A stretch of 64,000 nt of DNA from Homarus americanus (lineage: Eukaryota; Arthropoda; Malacostraca; Decapoda; Nephropidae): NCBI RefSeq assembly GCF_018991925.1, contig NW_024755055.1, forward strand, positions 811,496-875,495, written 5' to 3'. The notes beneath the pieces were generated by a model. The model did no database searches, was not told where the DNA came from, and saw only the letters and a list, made by a program, of their open reading frames with translations. Positions 1 to 11,580 of the stretch are shown here, piece by piece. Each line of letters opens with the position of its first letter. The stretch's first letter is position 1. The translations under genes were made by a program, and so were the position numbers.

Positions 1-199
1 CGTAAATTCCTTCAGCTAATCTTTTAAAATACTGAAATTATATTTATGTAGAGGTGACAGATGGCCAACGGTAATTGATATAGAGGTTAGATTAGGTTGG
101 GTTGGCTGAGGTTAGGTTAGGTTAAGTATAGCTCTTAATCCAAGGGTTCATTAACATCCACCCTCTTCACCAATGTCTAATACAACGTGCCTCCGGTAG
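1..199. other. intron of the ZP-like gene with TTAGG-type run
   Basis: This stretch ends in a good 3' splice site (pyrimidine-rich run, then AG at 198-199), so it is read as intron. Positions 84-125 hold a degenerate run of GGTTA/TTAGG units, the arthropod telomere-type motif, here as an interstitial block. No exon was recognised; earlier exons of the gene must lie left of the window. Confidence 0.55.
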
Positions 200-348
200 G
201 TGGAGAGACGAGTGTTCGTTAACAACATCATCGTCAGGTTCCACCCCGGTCTGGAGTTGGAGGGCGATGAAGTCAAGACCATCATCTGCCGCTACCCAAG
301 TCCTAAGGTCATCATTCCGCCTGGCCCGCCCGTCCCTGTCCCAATCAT
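200..348 (+). CDS. exon a: end of extracellular ZP-like region
   Basis: The acceptor AG is at 198-199 and the donor is CAT|GTACGT. The exon ends in phase 2 (AT), which the first base of the next exon completes to ATT (Ile). A second possible donor (TAC|GTACCT at 353) would break that phase. It encodes the Cys-containing segment GDEVKTIICRYP followed by a Pro-rich linker. Confidence 0.7.
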
Positions 349-3300
349 GTACGTACCTTCTGCTATACGTGTTCCAATGCTCCTTAACTCTTCTGTTACT
401 TCTAATACGTGTCCTGATGCTCCTTAACTCTACTGCTCCTTTGGCTTCTAATGACAGTCTTCACGTTACTTCTGCCTTGTTGATGATTCTTGAGATTTTT
501 TCAGTCCTTGCCAGATGCCACGTTCCAAATACCTGTAAGAGAAAATCTGTATTGTGGCGAGAGTAGAAAAATAAACGCCTCACTTCCTCCATTCTATCTC
601 AAACATTTATTTATCATTGTTATTACCTTTTTTCATCAATTTACTCACGTTTACACCCGCTACCAAATTTCTCCCATCGCATGTTCTAAACTCTTTCAGT
701 TATATCTTAAGTGACATCTGGAAACAGCACCTCAATCACCTCCTGTTTACATCTCAAATTTGCAGTACCAAGTTTCTTCTCTTACTAACCGACACATCAA
801 AAAATTAACTATGGTGACATGACACATCCTTGACGTACTCCTAATATCACTAGGTAATAGGGTCCCTCTTAGTGATACTTGAAAACATGCTTCACTCTCC
901 TAAACATCTGGACATTGTTTAAAAGAGTTTCCCATTTCTTCTACTTTTTAAAACGTGTGGTACGTTATATATTCACTACAGCACAACTTTTTATCCACAA
1001 TATTTGTGTTTAAATTTGTTTTTGCTTTTACTCTCTCAGACATGCAAGATTTCTTCATATTTCTTAACACACATTCACTCAGCCCCTTTCGATTTGCCTT
1101 TGTATATTTTCAGTAAGTGAGCACCACGCCCTAATTGGATCACGTGTCTCAATACTCATAATGATCTCAAGTAGTTATGAATAGTTGAGAAATAGTGAGA
1201 ATGTGTGTAAAAATTCGTTGTTATTTTCTTCTATGAAGGTTTCATGAAGAGTTCAGATATCACCCTAAACTAGTCCCTAGGTTGTGATGAACTGTGCGTC
1301 CTTTTTCTGTGTATCTTGACATTTTGTTACCTTTTCAGTGGTCGTGAAATTACCCCGGCAGTCCCAGCGCCATTAAGCGAGGTGGAGATTCTGCTCATCA
1401 TCTGTGCTATATTTTTCCTGGCGTTGCTGTTGGTGGGGATGGCGTGCTCTTACACCTGCCTCAAGAAGCGCAACATCAAATTGGTGCGGCGGCGTCCCAT
1501 GTCACTGGGGGCGCCCTCGGACATCACCAAGATGTCAGGGTCGTCACTTAACTTTGACGGTGTCAAGATTCCCCGAGCTCACGCTACCTCCACCACTGAC
1601 TCTGACACTGCGCTCGTCTCACAGTCTGACACCATTCCCTCTGACTACCCCTCTGATCCCCCATCCAGTGGATCAGAAGGAGAAGAACTGGACATGCGAT
1701 CTGTTGAACATAGGTCTTCTGCAGCCTCTATGCATATGCACGAAGAGAGGATTCAGGCCTTCCAGAACCAGGCATTCATTATGGATGAAGACCGACTATC
1801 TTCTGTGTACTCGGACGCCATGATGCAGAGTGATGCAGAGTTGGTGACAGCGTCCCAGATGATCCGTCCACCACAGCCCACCTTTTTGGTGAGGGTCAAG
1901 CGGGCCCCAACACCTCCTAAGACTCCAGAGCCTGATTACCCGGTACAGCTGGCTCAGTCTCAGTCCCTCACCACCATCTTGGAGAGGGATGAGAGCTTCC
2001 GAGCGGAGAGTCTACCAGGATCAGAGCACGCACTCCTGGTGTCTGGGTCAGAGGCTGGGGACCTCATCCCTCCTCCAGCCATCATACCCCCGCCGGAGTA
2101 CGCTCTTTTACATCGTAAGACGCTGGAATACCAACTACGCCCACGACCTCCGCCTCCACCCTCCGAATACAGTTCGGTAGCCAGGTCAGTATCTGAACAC
2201 GACCTGGAAGTGAACATACGTGAGAACATCCGACGAGATCTCCGACACATTGAAAACATCGAAAAGCTAACGACTGAAACGACCGACGTTCAAGAAACTG
2301 TGGAGCGCCACGGACGGCGGTACATGATCCGCCCGCCGCCCTCTGAGCCAGACTCCGAGTACCCGTCCGAGGCCCGCAGTGTAACAGACATTGTGGAGGA
2401 GCTGCCTGTGGTGCCCAGGATGCCGGAGGTTACCAGTCATGTGGTGGATGATCGTCACGTCTCCACCATCACCGAAACTCACACCACCGAGGACATTGAG
2501 CGCCATCGACGCTTCATCAAACAGGTAAGTTGATCCACCACTTTTCATTTTCATGTTTGGTAACACGGTAAGGCATACACTTATACAGTGTGCTCGTTAG
2601 TCGCTACCATTAATAAAATAAAAAAAAATTCGCATTGTGTATCATCCAACAGTACCACATAAAGCCCAAGGCACTGCCTCCACCCAAGTGGAACGTGGCC
2701 ATTCGTCACTACCCAGGACCCAAGTATGCCGACGAAGTCGAATCTTCAGGGCCTGAATGGGAAGGTTACAGCGAGCCTGGCTCAGACGTGTTCCGCCAGC
2801 ACATGTTCCACGCTGACGAAGATGACCTCACTCGCCTGGAGGTAGAAGCCCTAGAACATCCTCTTCCACCCAACTGGAATGTGCTTCTTCGTGTCCTGGA
2901 TCCGCCCCCGACACAGGAAGCCGTACAATATATACTGACGAAAGAGGACCGTGAAAAGTGGCGTCAAATCATCTCCACAGAATCTACCCTCCGCACCATG
3001 CTCACATACGCCACTGTGAAGGAGGACTACGAGCGTATCCGTCACGACCAGAGGTGAGACCTTGGCCTTACGGCATTATACTGTATACAAATAACGGTAA
3101 CAACAAATTACTAACAGAATGACACAGATGACGATGAATAAAACTACTCCTTTTAAATCAGAATATCCTCCTAGATGAACCATGTGATAACTGACTCCTA
3201 TGTTGCAGGTACGAGACACTGTTTGAGCCTCGCAAGTGGGACGTTATCATCAGAATCCTGTCCCCACCAGACATCCATGACCGCATAGACTCGTCCTCTG

Positions 3301-5780
3301 AGGCTCCTTCAGTCTCCGACACTGAGAGCCTTCACTCCAAGGACGGCCGAAGGTACGTTATTATTATGGCTGAATCTTAATACTACACATTATCATTACT
3401 GTTAGTGCCTCACACGTTCATCAGTCTTGTCTCATAGTGTAATTACGACATAATTAGACAATGTTCCCTTTATTTTCCTCGCCATCTTTGACGTCTTCCC
3501 CCCCACCCCCCCCCCAGGTACCGCAAGAACGACGCCCCGGCTGGACGACGACCATCCCTACCACCACTATACGAGTACGACTCTGAGGGTAACCCACTCA
3601 TCATGCGTCGTCCTGGACCCCCCTCGGCTCGCTCACGACGTTCATCCAAGTAAGACCGACAGACCGACAGTCACTCACCCGACTGAGTGTAATGTCTGAG
3701 TGTTAATACGATGTCTGAGTGTTAATATGATGTCTAAGTGTTAATATGATGTCTAAGTGTTAATACGATGTCTGAGTGTGAATACGATGTCTGAGTGTTA
3801 TGTCTAAGTGTTATATTAATGTTAATATAAACATTGCACTTCACCATAGTTAAGTGAATGTTGTTTACAAGAAATAATCGATATAAAATCACTGTTCGGA
3901 TAAAAGCTCGAATTCCTCTTACAAATTTGGCTTTCGTGATCATGTTTGTCTTTCACTGGAGATAATAAATTCCTATGGGAGATCTACAAGCAATATTGTA
4001 TCTCCAGGCTGGCGGCAAGTATACAAGGTAGGAGTGTTGGAGGTAATGTTGGGGGTAGTGTTGGAGGTAATGTTGGGGGTAGTGTTGGAGGTAATGTTGG
4101 GGGTAGTGTTGGAGGTAATGTTGGGGGTAGTGTTGGAGGTAATGTTGGGGGTAGTGTTGGAGGTAATGTTGGGGGTAGTGTTGGAGGTAATGTTGGGGGT
4201 AGTGTTGGAGGTAATGTTGGGGGTAGTGTTGGAGGTAATGTTGGGGGTAGTGTTGGAGATAGGAGGGAGTGTAGTACCGCATCAGCCAGTTAAAATTAAA
4301 CCAACTCTGAAATGTTTTGATTCTAACATAAATTAAACCTTAGTATTTACCATCACTTAATAATCTATAGTTAATTGTTGTTTTATTTTGCTACAACAGA
4401 CCACAACAGCTGATGGGGTTGTAAATATAATGTTATGTTTTTATTAAATATATAAGAGGAAATTATTACGTTGATTATAGTGTGTATAATTTTGTATAAT
4501 TTTGGGGGGTTATAATTTTTTATTCTATAAAATCTTGTAAGTTTTCAAGGTATAAACTGTATATATTCGCTCTTAAACCTGAATAGTGACTAATTATGAG
4601 GAAATGTGTGTGTGTGTGTGTGTGTGTTTGTTCTTTCATCTCTCTCCTCTTATCATTCCCCCAAAGTCTTAATGGAATTTGTTTTTCCTTTTATCTATCT
4701 TTCACAAACGGTAAGAGGAGTAAGAGTGAAATAAAATATATTGATGTTTCACCCCCCACCTCCCACCTCCCCCAGGTCGAGCATACACTCCGGGATAGAT
4801 GTTCGCTCCATGACGGAAACTGAGGTCAACTTCACCCGCGCCGACACCTGGAGTGAGGCGAGCGGACCCAGCATGGCCAGCGGACCCAGCGTGGCGAGTG
4901 GACCCAGCATGGCTAGTGGTGCTCGTTCAATAGCAGACCGCTCACAGCCAGAGATCACCTACAACGTGCCTGTACTGCCCGACGATGAGTACCCAGACAC
5001 TGATTTCGACGACAGGATGTCAGCAAGGACTGGCAGGTCCTTGGCTCGATCTGCTTCAGAGTTCACAGAGGACTGGCGGCACCATGTGAGTTTTACCCCG
5101 TCATAAGTTCACTGTTGGTCATTGAATTCTAAGCCTATACATAGCTACACCAGTAATAAATTCTTCCTTTGATTTTACTTTAGACAATATTCTTACAAAA
5201 CACAAGTGAGACATCGTAACAAAGGAGTTAGGTTAAGTAAAAGGTTAAGACGAGAAGGGTTAAATACTTGCATCGAGGATTTTGGATAATATGTGAGGAT
5301 GATGAGAGTAAAGTTACTGAATAAGAGGATATATTTAATAACAATGTCGAGTGTACTAACAGTGTGCCTCTCGCGGCCCCACAGGAGCCAGTTGACAGGT
5401 ACTCCCACGTGTCAGGGTCGTCCTTAGACAGCAAGAGGCGGCAGCTGGAGCGATCCACAACGGAGTACTTCGAGGAGCCGCCACACCTGAGTGACGTGAT
5501 GACCTCCCCTGACCACTCCCCCGACAACTCCCCAGGCCCAGTGGCCAGGTACCAACATCAGTACCGCCAGTATCATCGCGACTACGACAACCAGCGGTTC
5601 GGCCAACAGTACGTGCAAGACGTAGAGGTGGTGGACGATGGTTATGTGGTGCACGCTGAACGACGTACACATCAAGAGCGGCGAGTGGACCACCGCTCTG
5701 ATCGCTCCACACACTCGGGTCGTGAAGAGGTGTACTCTGTCGCCGAGACTGAGGTGTCAGGTTGGGCTCGCAAGCATTAA
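200..5780 (+). CDS. ZP/cuticlin-like single-pass membrane protein, 3' part (7 exons)
   Basis: Exons 200-348, 1339-2524, 2653-3053, 3209-3352, 3518-3649, 4776-5085 and 5385-5780 join in one frame (2718 bases, 905 residues plus stop TAA), all with GT-AG borders and matching phases. Counting from the first visible residue, 1-50 resemble the end of a ZP domain (RVFVNNIIVRF, then GDEVKTIICRYP). Residues 67-90 are a hydrophobic membrane helix followed by the basic stop-transfer KKRNIKLVRRR. Residues 95-905 are a Ser/Pro/Glu-rich, probably disordered cytoplasmic tail. It carries a PPEY motif (301-304), two SEY-x-ARSV-type segments, and three P-x-W-[ND]-V modules with Trp at 458, 520 and 589. ZP proteins of arthropods line apical surfaces and organise cuticle; that role here is inferred. 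The 5' exons with start codon and signal peptide are outside the window. The frame is certain, the ZP call moderate, and I recognise no specific orthologue. Confidence 0.8.
1339..2524 (+). CDS. exon b: transmembrane helix and proximal tail
   Basis: The acceptor is TTACCTTTTCAG|T and the donor CAG|GTAAGT, ending in phase 0. It holds the membrane segment (EILLIICAIFFLALLLVG), the basic stop-transfer, and about 350 residues of acidic, Ser/Pro-rich tail with a PPEY motif. Codon usage and the long open frame make this the best supported exon of the gene. Confidence 0.9.
2653..3053 (+). CDS. exon c: tail with two W-[ND]-V modules
   Basis: The acceptor is CATCCAACAG|TAC and the donor GAG|GTGAGA, ending in phase 2. 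It encodes PPPKWNVAIRHYP and LPPNWNVLLRVLDPP, two diverged copies of one module 62 residues apart. Confidence 0.88.
3209..3352 (+). CDS. exon d: tail with third W-[ND]-V module
   Basis: The acceptor is TATGTTGCAG|G and the donor CGAAG|GTACGT, phase 2 at both ends. It encodes EPRKWDVIIRILSPPD and then a Ser-rich segment. Confidence 0.87.
3518..3649 (+). CDS. exon e: basic, Pro-rich tail segment
   Basis: The acceptor follows a long C-tract (CCCCCAG|G) and the donor is CCAA|GTAAGA; both junctions keep the frame. The segment contains YEYDSEGNPLIMRRPGPPSA, with Arg and Ser at the end. Confidence 0.85.
3661..3818. repeat. ~19-bp minisatellite in intron
   Basis: The unit ATGTCTRAGTGTTAATAYG recurs about seven to eight times with small changes, directly after the donor of the 3518-3649 exon. 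It is intronic. Confidence 0.85.
4027..4260. repeat. 24-bp minisatellite in intron
   Basis: About nine almost identical copies of a 24-base unit (GGAGGTAATGTTGGGGGTAG plus TGTT) lie in the intron between 3649 and 4776. The long open frames on both strands here come from the unit being a multiple of three and are not genes. The near identity suggests recent expansion. Confidence 0.93.
4603..4627. repeat. (GT)n microsatellite
   Basis: About 12 GT units within the same intron. Confidence 0.9.
4776..5085 (+). CDS. exon f: Ser-rich tail with SGPSMA repeats
   Basis: The acceptor is CCTCCCCCAG|G and the donor CAT|GTGAGT, phase 0 at the end. It encodes four near-tandem copies of a six-residue S-G-x-x-x-A unit (SGPSMA/SGPSVA), then an acidic stretch and an Arg/Ser-rich stretch. 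Confidence 0.87.
5385..5780 (+). CDS. exon g: terminal exon, C-terminus GWARKH
   Basis: The acceptor is CGGCCCCACAG|GAG and the frame stays open to TAA at 5778-5780. The segment is rich in Tyr, His, Gln and Arg (RYQHQYRQYHRDYDNQRFGQ) and charged at the end. Confidence 0.88.
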   Translation, partial: EPVDRYSHVSGSSLDSKRRQLERSTTEYFEEPPHLSDVMTSPDHSPDNSPGPVARYQHQYRQYHRDYDNQRFGQQYVQDVEVVDDGYVVHAERRTHQERRVDHRSDRSTHSGREEVYSVAETEVSGWARKH

Positions 5781-7060
5781 ATGTCCTCGTGCCGAGCTCT
5801 AAGATTCAAATGCCTAAATGCATGGGCACTGAACTGCCAGGTCCCAGTATATGCTTTGCCGCTGCTGAGAACGCGCACAACACAGCTAGCGGAACAAATA
5901 TTCCCTGGACATGTATAACACGGGGACGCTTAACAGAGGGCCACCGGCAGCAGAGGTTGACGTGTACATGGGACACCATCAGGCCGCACGACCTGAACCT
6001 AACTCTTCTCTGGTGATACGAACACTAACTGCCTGAGGGCACAGTGTATCATGCTAATATATTAACAAATCAAACGCATCTGGCACTGGAGTGGTAGACT
6101 AACTTCACAGGTTACGTGTGTTCATATAACTAGTGCTTGAAAGGACGCTATTTTGTGTGGTCGAGGTCACTTAACCTGTGAGATAATCTAGCTACCGAGC
6201 AGGCTTGCCTCAGCTCGCAACAACTGCCTACTAATACAAGTGAGAGACCAAAGCGGTGTTCTTATCATCCCCTCGCGCCTACGATGTCGGCTCACTGCTA
6301 CAAATTAAAACAAACAGTCTCCCTGATTTTTAGGAACCCCCAACCATTAATTCTAACTAATATCCCATCAACTTACAATCGTTTATTTTATTTTTGTTTA
6401 TATTCAAAACCTTAAAATAGCAGTGCACAGTCAGGCAGTGTTCCCACAGTTATAAATCCTAGTCACCGTGTGTTAAACTGACCAGACAGATGTGAGGGGC
6501 CGCTAGGACCGCCGCTCGACACCCAACGGGAAACAACACCTGCACGAGCACGCTGTAGAACGTTTACTGACATCCTCAACCAAGACTTAACTCCAGTCAA
6601 ACGTGTATAAGTAACAAAAAATGGCATGACGTCTTAGTAACTGGTAATGAATGGAATGTATGAGGAGGTTGAGGGTGATTTTTGACTGGATGATAACACG
6701 TGAATGGTATAACGATGACTGTAAGATGATATCAAGACGGTATGATAACTGGTGACTGAGTGAAGGTGCAGGGATCTTGTAAATGATAAATCACTAGACT
6801 GTATGATGACTGGGGTGTGTCTAACTGTCGAGGATAACGTCTGATGAAAGGGAAAATGACTGGGCAAAAATCTTTATGACTGGTGAGAGAGAAAGAGTGT
6901 ATGACTGGTATTAACTGTATGGTAGTAGGGTGAAGGGAGCGAATGTGTCAAGATGTTGCCCCGTGGTGGTATACAGTTCTCTCACAACGCTCGGGAACAA
7001 GGGCTTCAGGGGTAAAGGGCTGGTAGATGTTACTTCTCAGCCAATCTAGCAAATAAAATG
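5781..7060 (+). other. probable 3' UTR of the ZP-like gene
   Basis: No coding exon is seen after the stop at 5780. Possible polyadenylation hexamers are ATTAAA at 6304-6309 and AATAAA at 7052-7057; which one is used cannot be told from sequence. Positions 6630-6900 contain loosely repeated ATGACTGG-like phrases. Confidence 0.45.
7052..7057 (+). terminator. candidate polyadenylation signal AATAAA
   Basis: This is the first canonical AATAAA seen downstream of the stop codon at 5780, about 1.27 kb away. The distance and the lack of transcript data keep confidence low. Confidence 0.3.
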
Positions 7061-7313
7061 ATATAGTGAAGTATGTTAGTCTGAAATTAACACAAATGTC
7101 ATGATACTAACATTCACCATTTTTTTTTTTTCTGTTGACAAGCTTCAAAGTAACATAATGATTGATTTAAATTTTACATTACTTTATATCTGATTCAGGT
7201 ACAAGCAGATAAGGTTATGCCAAAGCTTCTGTGTGCTTTCTTGTTAACAAATTATTGAACTTTGGATGTTTTAGGGAAATAATTATGGATAGGTCGAGTT
7301 TATATTGTTTCAA

Positions 7314-7362
7314 CCAATCAGAGGGCTCTTTATCGGAATGACGTCATGGTTTACCAGCCAAT
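7314..7362. promoter_or_regulatory. CCAAT - CRE palindrome - CCAAT cluster
   Basis: CCAAT boxes at 7314-7318 and 7358-7362 flank a full CRE palindrome TGACGTCA at 7339-7346, all within 50 bases. Such spacing is typical of promoters or enhancers bound by NF-Y and CREB/ATF. No exon is recognised nearby on either strand, so the target is unknown. Confidence 0.35.
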
Positions 7363-8835
7363 AAAACGACCGATATGATAATTTATTTTCCCGAATATAT
7401 CCATTGTCAAGATTTATTTAGGGCAGGTAAAAAATATCATTGTAATAAGTTCGTATATTTTAACTAACTTTTTATAAGCTATATTTTTCGATGTTTAAGC
7501 AGAGGAGAGTAGAGGAAAGAGACGTTATCATGAGTTAGAAAAAGTAAACAACAAAGTGATCTTACCTTCAAAATATTTAGATACGTTTTCACTTGATTAA
7601 TATAACATTCAAATGTAATTATCACTTACTAAATGGTCATTACTTCACTGATGTCATAATAAAATAATAAAATTCATGTTAATAATAGCAAAGAATGTTT
7701 AATAAGTGAAAATAGAGACGAAATAGTAAGCCGTTTACTCTCTTTAATCCAACTAACTTTTTATAAATCTCCTGAAAAAAATCCTGCCCTAATGAAGTAG
7801 TTTAGATGTACAATAACAACTCTGAGACATAACCTGGGTAATTCTCTTTCGTAAATCATAAAAAAAATATCAGTGGGAAGACAATAATAGACTTTACTTC
7901 ACATGTACCCAGTGGTCAGAGTTGTTTATTATACAAAATCCACACACACATCTACACGACCAAATTCTGGAGCTCAATTTACTTCCCCAAACTATTTAAA
8001 AATGTAAATTAATATCCTTAAACCTTTCTCCATAACCAACTAGAAGGAAGAGAACGGATAAACTAAGAAATTATATACTGTATATGTCGTCAAAATCAGT
8101 GTTAACAAAAAAGTTATTAATGAATTGATATCACAACTCCTACAGCTTGAAGAATTTGGTCTGTTAATAATGAATCCGTTTCATGATCCAACGAGGAAGC
8201 TTCATGAACCTGATTTATGATGAGTGAACCAGATTTATGGATAGGTATTATGAACCGGCTTCATGAACCAGCCACCTGACACATGAGGCGGAGGGTGATG
8301 ACATACCAGCTGGGCTCGCACATGTACCTGATCAGAGTAAAATTCTCATCATTTAACGAAACCAAACATGAAGAAAGCATAGTAAACACATTGTGTATTA
8401 ATGCTTTAAATACAGGCCATAATAGTTTCTAATGATACCTTTGTGTTTTATTCTCCAAAACGTCTCCAAATATGTTTTTTTTTAAATCACAAAAGGTTTC
8501 ATAAATATGTACACAACACTTGAAAATAGATGTACAAGAGACCCTTTGTACTGTACCCACTCGGCCACCACAACCAACTGCAGAATAATCAAATTTACAA
8601 AACATAAACCAACGAGCTAACTGTCTCATTAAACTCAGATTCTCACTAAACTCATTCCTCGGTGATGACATACCGGGTGTGCCATGAAGAGTATACTGTA
8701 AGCTTTACTTCAGTTAACATATCGGTAAAATTTAACACAAACATCATCCACAAGCTTGTACTTTTCCCCGGTAATTAACGAAGGTATTTTATTAATTACA
8801 CGACTTTATATCATTAGTTAGAAAGAATATTTTTT
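7363..8835. other. no gene seen
   Basis: AT-rich sequence with short open frames only. Positions 8160-8275 contain loosely repeated CATGAACC/GATTTATGRAT phrases. Nothing else recognised. Confidence 0.5.
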
Positions 8836-10812
8836 ACCATCACCAGGTGGTACAATGAGTGGCCACCATCACCAGGTGGTACAATGAGTGGCCACCATCA
8901 CCATGTGGTACAATGAGAGGCCACCATCACCATGTGGTACAATGAGTGGCCACCATAACCAGGTGGTACAATGAGAGGCCACCATCACCAGGTGGTACAA
9001 TGAGAGGCCAGCATCACCAGGTGGTACAATGAGAGGCCACCATCACCATGTGGCACAATGAGTGGCCACCATCACCATGTGGTACAATGAGAGGCCACCA
9101 TCACCATGTGGTACAATGAGAGGCCACCATCACCATGTGGTACAATGAGTGGCCACCATCACCAGGTGGTACAATGAGAGGCCACCATCACCAGGTGGTA
9201 CAATGAGAGGCCACCATCACCAGGTGGTACAATGAGTGGCCACCATCACCATGTGGTACAATGAGTGGCCACCATCACCAGGTGGTACAATGAGAGGCCA
9301 CCATCACCAAGTGGTACTAAGGGTGGCCACCATCACCAGGAGGTACTAAGCGTGGCCACCATCACCAGGAGGTACTAAGAGTGGCCACCATCACCATGTG
9401 GTACAATGAGTGGCCACCAGCACCAGGTGGTACTAAGGGTGGCCACCATCACCAGGAGATACTAAGGGTGGCCACCATCACCAGGAGGTACTAAGGGTGG
9501 CCACCATCACCAGGAGGTACTAAGGGTGGCCACCATCACCAGGAGGTACTAAGGGTGGCCACCATCACCAGGAGGTACTAAGGGTGGCCACCATCACCCA
9601 GGAGGTACTAAGGGTGGCCACCATCACCAGGAGGTACTAAGGTGGCCACCATCACCAGGAGGTACTAAGAGTGGCCACCATCACCAGGAGGTACTAATGG
9701 TGGCCACCATCACCAGGAGGTACTAAGGGTGGCCACCATCACCAGGTGGTACTAAGGGTGGCCACCATCACCAGGAGGTACTAATGGTGGCCACCATCAC
9801 CAGGAGGTACTAAGGGTGGCCACCATCACCAGGAGGTACTAAGGGTGGCCACCATCACCAGGAGGTACTAAGGGTGGCCACCATCACCAGGAGGTACTAA
9901 GGGTGGCCACCATCACCAGGAGGTACTAAGGGTGGCCACCATCACCAGGAGGTACTAAGGGTGGCCACCATCACCAGGAGGTACTAAGGGTGGCCACCAT
10001 CACCAGGAGGTACATCACCAGGAGGGGTGGCCACCATCACCAGGAGGTACTAAGGGTGGCCACCATCACCAGGAGGTACTAAGGGTGGCCACCATCACCA
10101 GGAGGTACTAAGGGTGGCCACCATCACCAGGAGGTACCAGGTGGCCACCATCACCAGGAGGTACTAAGGGTGGCCACCATCACCAGGAGGTACTAAGGGT
10201 GGCCACCATCACCAGGAGGTACTAAGGGTGGCCACCATCACCAGGAGGTACTCAAGGTACCATCAAGAGTGGCCACCATCACCAGGAGGCCTAAGGGTGG
10301 CCACCATCACCAGGGGTTAAGGGTGGCCACCATCACCAGGAGGTACTAAGGGTGGCCACCATCACCAGGGAGGTACTCAAGGGTGGCCACCATCACCAGG
10401 AGGATGGGGCCACCATCACCAGGAACTAAGGGTGGCCACCATCACCAGGAGGTACTAAGGGTGGCCACCATCACCAGGAGGTACTAAGGGTGGCCACCAT
10501 CACCAGGAGGTACTAAGGGGTGGCCACCATCACCAGGAGGTACTAAGGTGGCCACCATCAGGTACTAAGGTGGCCACCATAAGGGTGGCCACCATCACCA
10601 GGAGGTACTAAGGGTGGCCACCATCACCAGGAGGTACTAAGGGTGGCCACCATCACCAGGAGGTACTAAGGGTGGCCACCATCACCAGGAGGTACTAAGG
10701 GTGGCCACCATCACCAGGAGGGACTAAGGGTGGCCACCATCACCAGGTGGTACTAAGGGTGGCCACCAGCACCAGGAGGTACTAAGGGTGGCCACCATCA
10801 CCAGGTGGTACT
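8836..10812. repeat. 2-kb array of a 29-bp minisatellite
   Basis: About 65-70 copies of a 29-base unit built on GGCCACCATCACCAGG. From 8836 to about 9300 the unit ends GTGGTACAATGAGWG; from about 9330 on it ends GAGGTACTAAGGGTG. The unit contains the perfect palindrome GGTGGCCACC in its second form. Between about 10005 and 10580 several units carry insertions or losses, unlike the very regular copies on either side. It lies in no gene model. Confidence 0.97.
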
Positions 10813-11454
10813 TTAGCCTCGGTCTATGGAGGTGGAAGGGTGCCCCGGGGATCGTCATCTGGCAGCTCACCCTGGAGAGCACTGCTGTACATTGCTGGCA
10901 GTGCACCCCCCAGCTCTGTAATCCTCCCTATCTAATTGGTCCAACCTTTTATTGCCCAAATGAACCGAGAAACGGGCGACAACATCTGACGAACACTCGG
11001 TAGCTCCCATGTCACCAGCGTGGTAGGAACTCCCATGAGGATCGTCATCTGGTTGAGAGCATCCGTGGTAGCCTGTATGGCTCATTCCAGTTTCCATGCC
11101 ACGACTAAAGTGACAGGCAAGTGCGGGGGATGTGGTAGAATGCCCGACGACCACTCGGGGGCCCCAAAACACAACAGGAAATGGGACCTCCAGCAGGTAT
11201 CGTCAGCTAGCCACCGTGGCTCCAAGAAACAAGCAGCCGAAGCTCTACACCAGCAACGAAACAACGTTGCTGAAAACGAGCAACCGGTACACAGACCTAA
11301 CCCGTTGGTTCCCCAACCCCATGACCTATAAGGCCGAACTGGGAAAGAGAATCGAACACAATGAAAGACACTTATAGGAAAGGAAGCACAGAGGGATAAC
11401 CAGCAAGGGCCCTGTCACTGAAGGTGGAGGATGCAAGTGATTCCACCCTTAATA

Positions 11455-11580
11455 AGAAGCCCTATCTAAAAACAAGGAATCACCAAAAATCCTGTTATTC
11501 CCAGGCAAATACACTCACCAGCAACAGTTTAGAAGAAGCGAAGTAAAGCGAAGAAAACTTCACGAAGCACACATCTGTGG
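11455..11580 (+). repeat. dispersed repeat, copy A
   Basis: Aligns by eye over about 115 bases with 14060-14172 (for example TCCTGTTATTCCCAGGCAAA against TCTTGTTATTCCTAGACAAC, both followed by ACTCACC), with small indels and roughly three quarters identity. Family unknown. Confidence 0.6.

Noticed and set aside
4034..4336. Open frames over the 24-bp intronic minisatellite
   Set aside because: All three frames are open because the unit is a multiple of three without stops; the region lies within a spliced intron.
8836..10812. CRISPR-like regular repeats
   Set aside because: Units are contiguous 29-mers without spacers, in a eukaryotic intergenic setting; this is a minisatellite.
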